The position numbers and the translations under genes were made by a program. 31,985 bases of DNA from JACOZM01 sp035289385 (lineage in GTDB: Archaea; Nanobdellota; Nanobdellia; Woesearchaeales; GW2011-AR9). Of the stretch, positions 23,281-29,387 are shown one piece after another. Location: the NCBI GenBank assembly GCA_035289385.1, contig DATDXI010000075.1, positions 1-31,985 on the forward strand. The letters run 5' to 3'. Each line of letters starts with the position of its first letter. The stretch's first letter is position 1. Under the pieces are notes generated by a model, which was not told the origin of the DNA, searched no databases, and saw only the letters and a program-made list of their open reading frames with translations.

Positions 23281-26200
23281 ATGGAAGAAAATAACCCCAA
23301 AAACAGTCATGGAAATTTACCTCTTATAGACAAAGTAGTGCCCCGCGTCATTGAACAGGAGATGAAGGAAGCGTACGTGAATTATGCTATGTCTGTCATC
23401 GTTGGCCGAGCATTGCCGGATGTTAAAGACGGTTTGAAACCAGTCCATCGAAGAATTTTATATGCCATGTATGACATGGGTATCCTTCACAATAAATCCT
23501 TCAAAAAATGCGCCAGAATAGTAGGGGAGGTTTTAGGTAAGTACCACCCTCATGGTGATACTGCGGTCTATGACTCTTTAGTTAGGATGGCCCAGGATTT
23601 CTCGTTACGGTATCCATTGATCAAAGGCCAGGGAAATTTTGGTTCTATCGATGGGGATTCTGCAGCTGCTATGAGATATTGTGTTACTGGAGACACGTTA
23701 GTAGTAACTGATAAAGGCTTAGTGCCTATTGAAGAAATATCCCATAAAGAAGAAGAGGACATCGATGTAACGGTTCTCAATTATGAAGGGAAGAAAGTTA
23801 AAGCCTCCAAATTTTTTAATTCCGGTCAGCATGAAATTATTGAAATAGTTACCGAACAAGGATATAAACTTCGGGGAAGTTTTAATCATCCTGTTTTATG
23901 TTGGGAGATGGGTAAATTCCAGATGCCTACCTTTATTTGGAAGTGGATCTCTGATGTTACCCCTTATGATTATGTACTATTGAATCGAAACTTCTCCTTA
24001 TTTAATCGTGATCTATTGTCATTAAAGCCATATTTTCCGATCTGTTCAAAAAAAGAGAAAAAAATAACCTTGCCGTCTTCGATTAAAAGCTCTTTGGCTT
24101 TCTTATTAGGGGCCTTAGTTGCAGAAGGGAGTTTTCATCAGGATAAAATACTGTTTAACAATAAAGACCGTGATTTTTATAATCAAGTTAAGGAATCAGT
24201 TTTAGAAAATTTCCCAGAAGTTGTCCTCTATGAAAGAGAAATAAAAGGAGATTGTAAGGAATTTGAATTATATCATCAACAGGCGGTTAAGTTTTTAATC
24301 AATATTGGGTTAAAAAAAGTCAAGTCGCACCTGAAAGAAGTCCCGCAAATAATTTTTAAATCTAAAAAAGAAATAATCAGAGAATTCTTAAAAGCATTAT
24401 TTGAAGGGGATGGCTCGGTACAGTTAGTTAAAGATAAAAGGCACAGTGGAAAATCTATTCAATTAACTTACGATTCAAAAAGTGAAACATTAATTCAGCA
24501 GCTTAAGGTGCTATTATTAAATTTTGGCATAGTTACCGGCGCTCCTTATTTGGATAAGAGGAAGGGATGTTATAAATTAATAATTCCCGGTGCTGCCAAT
24601 ATCAATATTTTTAGACAAAAAATTGGCTTCTATTCTCATCGTAAGCAAAGTATCCTCGATTCAGTTAAGGTTATTAACACTTCCAGGATGAGCAAGACGG
24701 ACTATATCCCTCTTCTTAATACCTACTTACGGAGAAATTATCAAGAACAGTTCATCCAGAAAAATAATTTTGACCGTTATAATAATCTAGAGAAGAACCG
24801 AACTAAGCTGGAAACTATTTTACATCCATTAGATAAAAACATGGTGGATTGGCTGCTAAAAAAGAAGTATTTGTTTAATAGAGTTAGATCCGTGCAGAAG
24901 CTAGAGAAAAAGGAAACAGTGTATTCTCTTCGCGTGGACAATTCCTGCCATTCATTTGTTGCTAATGGTTTCATAAACCATAACACTGAGGCTAAACTCC
25001 AGAAGCTAGCAGAGTCTATGCTGCAAGATATTGAAAAAGAAACCGTCCCTTTCAAAGATAATTTTGACGGCTCGTTAAAGGAGCCAGAAGTTCTTCCTAC
25101 GGTCATTCCAAATTTATTGGTCAATGGATCGTCGGGTATTGCGGTGGGGATGGCTACAAATATTCCCCCTCATAACGTACAGGAAGTCTGTGATGGGGTC
25201 ATTGCCACTATAGATAATCCTAATATTGATCTCCAGGAACTGATGTCCATCATCCCTGCTCCTGACTTTCCGACAGGGGGGGAGATATTGTGCGGGTCTG
25301 CTTTGCAGTACGCTTATCTGAAAGGCCGTGGAAAACTCCAGATCAAGTCGGTGGTAGAAACGGAGCAGCACAAGCTGATCATCAAAGAGATCCCGTATAT
25401 GGTCAATAAAGCGGAGATGATCGAACAGATCGCCCAGTTGGTGAAGGATAAGCGTATTTTAGGGATACGAAATATCAATGATGAATCTGATCGGGAAGGG
25501 ATACGTGTTGTCATTGACCTCAAGCATGATGCTGATCCGCAGGTTATATTGAATCAGTTGTATAAGTATAGCCGGATGAAAGTGTCGTTTGGGATAAACC
25601 TTCTGGCCTTAGTTGATAACCAGCCGAAGACGCTGGGATTAAAAGATCTTATCCAGCACCATATCGATCACCGGAAAAATGTTATCGTCCTTCGGACAAA
25701 ATATGATCTCGACCAAGCGCAGAAGAAAGTGCATATTTTAGATGGCTTGCTGGTAGCGTTAGATAATGTTGATGCTGTTGTTCAAGGGATTAAGGCAAGC
25801 AGAACGGTTGATGATGCTCGTCATTTCTTGATGCAGACCTATGCGCTGACGGAAATCCAGGCAAAAGCGATCTTAGAGCTTCGTCTGCAAAAACTTGCTT
25901 CTTTAGAGCAGGAAAAAATCAAAGAAGAGCATGCGGAGCTGTTGAAGATGATCACTTATTATCAAGAGGTCCTTTCTTCAGAAGCGAAGGTATTAGGATT
26001 GATCAAAGAAGAGCTGAATGATGTTAAAGCTAATTTTGGTGATGCCAGACGGTCAAAAGTAACCCTTTCGGAAGATGATGATGTGGACATGGAAGATTTG
26101 ATTGAAGATGAGTTTGTTGTCGTTACGATGACAGATTCTGGCTATATGAAGCGCCAGCCTATTGATGTGTATAAAACCCAGAAGCGAGGGGGGAAAGGGG

Positions 26201-27351
26201 TCAAGGCAGCTGCAACAAAAGAAGAAGATGTCGTCGCTTCCCTCTACATCGCTTCAACTCATGATTATCTATTATGCTTTACCGACCAAGGCCAGCTCTA
26301 TTGGCTGAAGGTCTGGCAAATTCCAGAAGCATCACGATTAGCGAAGGGCAAACATATTGCGAATGTCTTAGAGATGAAGGAGGGGGAAAAGATTACTGCT
26401 ATAGTTCCTGTAAAGAATTTCCAAGCGGGTTATTTGTTTATGGCGACGAAACAAGGAACGGTCAAGAAAACAGAGCTGATGGACTTTGCTAACCCTCGAA
26501 ATGGGGGCATAAGGGCTATTACGCTAGATGAGCAGGATACGTTGATCAATGTGCGTTACACAGATGGAAACCATGAAATCATCCTGGCTACCAAGCATGG
26601 ATTGGCAAACAGGTTCAAGGAGAAAGATGTTCGGGCCATGGGCAGGTCGGCAAGAGGTGTTCGTGGAATACGCTTATCTGCTGGTGATGAAGTTATTGGA
26701 ATGTTAGCTGCAGAAGAAGGGATGAATATTCTTACGCTCACCGAAAAAGGATATGGGAAAAGAACTCCTGTTTCAGAATATCGCTTATGTAACAGAGGGG
26801 GAAAAGGAGTGACCAACATCAAGATTACTGATAAAAATGGTCCGGTAAAAACAGTCATGCTGGTAAATGGTGGGGAAGAGCTCATGCTGGTCTCTCAAAA
26901 TGGTGTAGGCATCAGAATCCGTTGCAGTGACATCTCTATCATCGGCAGGGCAACTCAAGGAGTAAGGATCATGCGTCTGAATGATGGCGACGTCTTAGCT
27001 GCAGCTGCAAAGATCTTTATCGAAGGGGATCATGTTGATATCCCTCAGGTTGCGGTTGCTGAAAAAATAGGTATGGGTAATTATGTTCCTTCTGATAGTC
27101 CATCAGAGAAGGATGATGGCGTTGAGGAAAGTGATGAAGATATTATTGATGACGCAGAAGACAATCAAGAGGGGGACAAGGAAGAAGATCAAGACAATCA
27201 AGAAGAAGACCAACAAGAAGACGATGCTGGGAATGATAATGATACTGATAATCATGAAAATAGTGACAGTGCTGAAGATCCTAATAGTGCTGAAGATACT
27301 GATGATGCAGAGGAAGATGGAAAAGATGATGAAGGTAACCCTGCTCCATGA
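23281..27351 (+). CDS. gyrA: DNA gyrase subunit A with an intein
   Basis: A 1356-residue precursor, about 921 residues after splicing. GyrA breaks and rejoins DNA in the gyrase heterotetramer to add negative supercoils. The N-terminal breakage-reunion region has LPDVKDGLKPVHRRILYAM, KYHPHGDTAVYDSLVRMAQ and the catalytic Y133 in AAAMRY. The intein interrupts the next bond and the host sequence resumes as TEAKLQ. A tower and coiled-coil region follow, then the beta-pinwheel C-terminal domain with a GyrA box QKRGGKG at 967-973. The box marks true gyrase, not topoisomerase IV. The last 85 or so residues are an unusual Asp/Glu/Asn-rich tail. gyrB is not in the window. The stop overlaps the next gene by 4 bases (ATGA). 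Confidence 0.96.
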   Translation: MEENNPKNSHGNLPLIDKVVPRVIEQEMKEAYVNYAMSVIVGRALPDVKDGLKPVHRRILYAMYDMGILHNKSFKKCARIVGEVLGKYHPHGDTAVYDSLVRMAQDFSLRYPLIKGQGNFGSIDGDSAAAMRYCVTGDTLVVTDKGLVPIEEISHKEEEDIDVTVLNYEGKKVKASKFFNSGQHEIIEIVTEQGYKLRGSFNHPVLCWEMGKFQMPTFIWKWISDVTPYDYVLLNRNFSLFNRDLLSLKPYFPICSKKEKKITLPSSIKSSLAFLLGALVAEGSFHQDKILFNNKDRDFYNQVKESVLENFPEVVLYEREIKGDCKEFELYHQQAVKFLINIGLKKVKSHLKEVPQIIFKSKKEIIREFLKALFEGDGSVQLVKDKRHSGKSIQLTYDSKSETLIQQLKVLLLNFGIVTGAPYLDKRKGCYKLIIPGAANINIFRQKIGFYSHRKQSILDSVKVINTSRMSKTDYIPLLNTYLRRNYQEQFIQKNNFDRYNNLEKNRTKLETILHPLDKNMVDWLLKKKYLFNRVRSVQKLEKKETVYSLRVDNSCHSFVANGFINHNTEAKLQKLAESMLQDIEKETVPFKDNFDGSLKEPEVLPTVIPNLLVNGSSGIAVGMATNIPPHNVQEVCDGVIATIDNPNIDLQELMSIIPAPDFPTGGEILCGSALQYAYLKGRGKLQIKSVVETEQHKLIIKEIPYMVNKAEMIEQIAQLVKDKRILGIRNINDESDREGIRVVIDLKHDADPQVILNQLYKYSRMKVSFGINLLALVDNQPKTLGLKDLIQHHIDHRKNVIVLRTKYDLDQAQKKVHILDGLLVALDNVDAVVQGIKASRTVDDARHFLMQTYALTEIQAKAILELRLQKLASLEQEKIKEEHAELLKMITYYQEVLSSEAKVLGLIKEELNDVKANFGDARRSKVTLSEDDDVDMEDLIEDEFVVVTMTDSGYMKRQPIDVYKTQKRGGKGVKAAATKEEDVVASLYIASTHDYLLCFTDQGQLYWLKVWQIPEASRLAKGKHIANVLEMKEGEKITAIVPVKNFQAGYLFMATKQGTVKKTELMDFANPRNGGIRAITLDEQDTLINVRYTDGNHEIILATKHGLANRFKEKDVRAMGRSARGVRGIRLSAGDEVIGMLAAEEGMNILTLTEKGYGKRTPVSEYRLCNRGGKGVTNIKITDKNGPVKTVMLVNGGEELMLVSQNGVGIRIRCSDISIIGRATQGVRIMRLNDGDVLAAAAKIFIEGDHVDIPQVAVAEKIGMGNYVPSDSPSEKDDGVEESDEDIIDDAEDNQEGDKEEDQDNQEEDQQEDDAGNDNDTDNHENSDSAEDPNSAEDTDDAEEDGKDDEGNPAP
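23680..24984 (+). mobile_element. GyrA intein with LAGLIDADG endonuclease
   Basis: A 435-residue in-frame intein (residues 134-568) sits directly after the catalytic Tyr. It begins with Cys (CVTGDTLVVTDKG, block A) and has a block B SFNH at 200-203. The C-terminal blocks (CHSFVANGFINHN) end in His-Asn before Thr+1. Two LAGLIDADG motifs are present, LLGALVAEG at 275-283 and LKALFEGDG at 370-378, each with its acidic residue, so the homing endonuclease looks intact. The DNA is more A/T-rich than the gyrA exteins. All residues needed for splicing are present. Confidence 0.95.
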
Positions 27352-28367
27352 AATGTTTTGCTCTTGTTCATTCTGGATTAGAGAAGCTTGCTCTGAAAGA
27401 AGTTCAAGAGTTGATCTCTAATAAACCAACGATCTACAATGGTATTATTGAATTCTCGGTGAAAAAGAAAGAAGATGTCCTTCTGTTATTAAGTAGGATG
27501 CAATCTGTTCGGCGCTTGCTCATTTCTATGGAGGAAGAATGTTTCTTTCCTAATTGCACGTTTAAGGTTGACGTGGAAAATGTGAAGGGCATTGAAAACC
27601 GTATCGAGATAGCCAAGCGTATTAGTGAAGGGATATATGCAAAACATCCTGGTGTGAGCCTCAATTTCAAACATCCTGATCTTGTCGTGGTTGTTTATGT
27701 GGTTGATGGAAAAGAATACATCGGTGTTGATGCTGCTGGCAAAGAGCTGCATCGGCGTGACTTTCGGTTGTTTCCTCATGCGGCATCGTTTACTGGAGAT
27801 ACGGCCTATGCCATTGCCCGAGCAGCTATTGATGCTGTTGATAAGTTAGGTCATGGTCCTCTATTAGTGGGGTTTTGCAAAGATGGAGCAATAGCCATTG
27901 AAGCAGCACTTTTTTTAAATCACTTACCTGTACGAGATGAAAACTGGTCGTGCTTAAAATTTCCTGTATTTAATGGGGTGAAGCTTCTTCCTAGTCTTCC
28001 TGGAAACAAGAAGGTATTTGCCTTTGACGAAAGTACCCCTAATGTTACGGCAGCGAAGAAGAATGCTAAGCTGGCTGGCGTTGCTGATGTTCTTGACGTC
28101 CAGAAACGATTGGTAGATGATTTGGATGTTCGTTATGGGGAAGAGCAGTTTGGTGCCGTGATATTTCATCTGACGAAGAAAGATGAGGATAAGATCAATG
28201 AAATCTATCATCAAGCTTATTATATCTTAAAGAAGAAAGGGAAGTTGCTGCTGGTTACTCGAGGAACATATGAATTATCCATTTCTGATAGGTTTCCGCT
28301 TCTTTCTGCAGAAGAGATTGTGCGGGGAGAGAGCAGCCATAAGTTGTGGGTGTTGGAGAAGAAATGA
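27348..28367 (+). CDS. THUMP/methyltransferase-like protein, probably inactive
   Basis: A 339-residue protein with the layout of Trm14/RlmL-type enzymes: N-terminal ferredoxin-like and THUMP parts (about 1-130), the family signature VDAAGKELHRRDFR (127-140), then a Rossmann-like methyltransferase domain. Motif I, normally DPFCGSGTIAIEAAL, reads VGFCKDGAIAIEAAL (174-188), so D, P, G, S and T are lost. The NPPY active site is replaced by FHLTKK. SAM binding and catalysis therefore look lost while the fold is kept. It overlaps gyrA by 4 bases and the following orphan by 4 bases, so all three are co-translated. It may be an RNA-binding or regulatory pseudoenzyme. Confidence 0.85.
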   Translation: MKCFALVHSGLEKLALKEVQELISNKPTIYNGIIEFSVKKKEDVLLLLSRMQSVRRLLISMEEECFFPNCTFKVDVENVKGIENRIEIAKRISEGIYAKHPGVSLNFKHPDLVVVVYVVDGKEYIGVDAAGKELHRRDFRLFPHAASFTGDTAYAIARAAIDAVDKLGHGPLLVGFCKDGAIAIEAALFLNHLPVRDENWSCLKFPVFNGVKLLPSLPGNKKVFAFDESTPNVTAAKKNAKLAGVADVLDVQKRLVDDLDVRYGEEQFGAVIFHLTKKDEDKINEIYHQAYYILKKKGKLLLVTRGTYELSISDRFPLLSAEEIVRGESSHKLWVLEKK

Positions 28368-28984
28368 GATTATTAGAAGAACAATATAAGCAGAGGGCAA
28401 CGGAGCTGGAAAACCAAGTATACCTTACCAGCACACCTAATGCCTGTATGAAGAATATTATTGCTTTTGGATTGATGATGGATCCAGATCCTGAAGCTGC
28501 TATCTGTTTAGTACATGATACTGCGAGAGACATGTCTTCAGCTTCTCCTGATGAACAAGATTCTAGCTGGAACAGCTTACAGCGGGCTATTCTCTTTTTA
28601 CCAGAAGATTCCAGACGATTGGTTGAACAAGGAAATAAGAAGATCATTCATAGGCTGCGTGAGCATTTAATTCCCAGAAGCTATCTTCAGGTAACTGCTG
28701 GTCCTATCTCTACAGACAAGCTCATTGCTGCTCTTAAAAGTGGATTGCCTTTAGATTCCACTTGGTATACTGAATCTATTCGCAGGGATGGTTATGGGAT
28801 AGGTGGGAGTTTCTCTTACCCTTTAGATCGAGATGGGAGGTGGACTGGAGAAGAATATCGTCATGGCTTTCTGTGGTGTACTCATCCCTTCTTGGTTTAT
28901 GAGATAGATTCCATAAGCAGAGATATGTCTTCATGGCTAAGCTCTATTCCAACAGAACATTCCTTTCCCCCCTTTCAGGAATAG
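28364..28984 (+). CDS. Orphan protein coupled to the THUMP protein
   Basis: A 206-residue protein that I do not recognise. The start at 28364 overlaps the THUMP gene by ATGA. The first 110 residues are helical with several Arg/Asp pairs. The rest (about 115-206) looks alpha/beta, with an aromatic/Gly-rich segment (RDGYGIGGSFSYPLDRDGRW). There is no membrane helix or catalytic motif. Its stop lies just after a run of six C, and a second open frame continues in the -1 phase to 29139, so the C-terminus may be displaced by a frameshift (see findings). Confidence 0.65.
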   Translation: MRLLEEQYKQRATELENQVYLTSTPNACMKNIIAFGLMMDPDPEAAICLVHDTARDMSSASPDEQDSSWNSLQRAILFLPEDSRRLVEQGNKKIIHRLREHLIPRSYLQVTAGPISTDKLIAALKSGLPLDSTWYTESIRRDGYGIGGSFSYPLDRDGRWTGEEYRHGFLWCTHPFLVYEIDSISRDMSSWLSSIPTEHSFPPFQE

Positions 28985-29139
28985 AATATGCTACCGATGG
29001 GCTGGCAAAACTGACAAAACATCTCGAGGTGGAACAGCGTGACCGTAAGTATGCATCCCGTCACGATGCTCGGATGCTGGTATTTTTTTTCAATGGGGAG
29101 ACAACTTGCTGTGAACCAAGGAACATTTCTGAGAAATGA
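28971..29139 (+). other. Open -1 frame after the orphan gene
   Basis: Directly after the C-run, the -1 frame stays open for about 55 codons (for example LSGIEYATDGLAKLTKHLEV) and ends with a TGA at 29137-29139. It has no good start of its own; an ATG at 28933 lies inside the orphan gene. It may be the true C-terminus after a deletion or frameshift, or chance. Confidence 0.3.
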
Positions 29140-29190
29140 TCATCTCTTATACGCTTTGTCATGATGCCCACAGAATATAAAGAGTACTGC

Positions 29191-29334
29191 CTATCGTGGT
29201 TCATTAATGCTAAAACGCAAAACAAAATTCTTTAGGATATGCACCATTCGTTCTCCTGCTACATCACGTTTTAATGGTTTGTAATGCCGAAGGTTAGCAA
29301 TTTTTAGGAATTTCTTTACTTTTTTAGGTTCCAT
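29191..29334 (-). CDS. Possible 47-residue basic protein or gene remnant
   Basis: A minus-strand frame reads MEPKKVKKFLKIANLRHYK and ends in RFSINEPR. It is helical and basic. The same frame continues upstream of the ATG, with protein-like sequence (LAKAFAKAWH), up to a stop near 29379 and without another good start, so it may be the remnant of a longer gene. There is no TATA box or ribosome site. It lies 53 bases downstream of the surface-protein gene on the same strand. Apart from this frame I see nothing in 29140-29387. Confidence 0.3.
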   Translation of the reverse strand: MEPKKVKKFLKIANLRHYKPLKRDVAGERMVHILKNFVLRFSINEPR

Positions 29335-29387
29335 ATGCCACGCTTTAGCAAATGCTTTAGCTAGGGGATAGACCGTTCTTTATTTCT

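Noticed and set aside
28933..29139. Independent 68-residue gene from the ATG at 28933
   Set aside because: It overlaps the orphan gene by 52 bases with no ribosome site. A frameshifted continuation explains it better.
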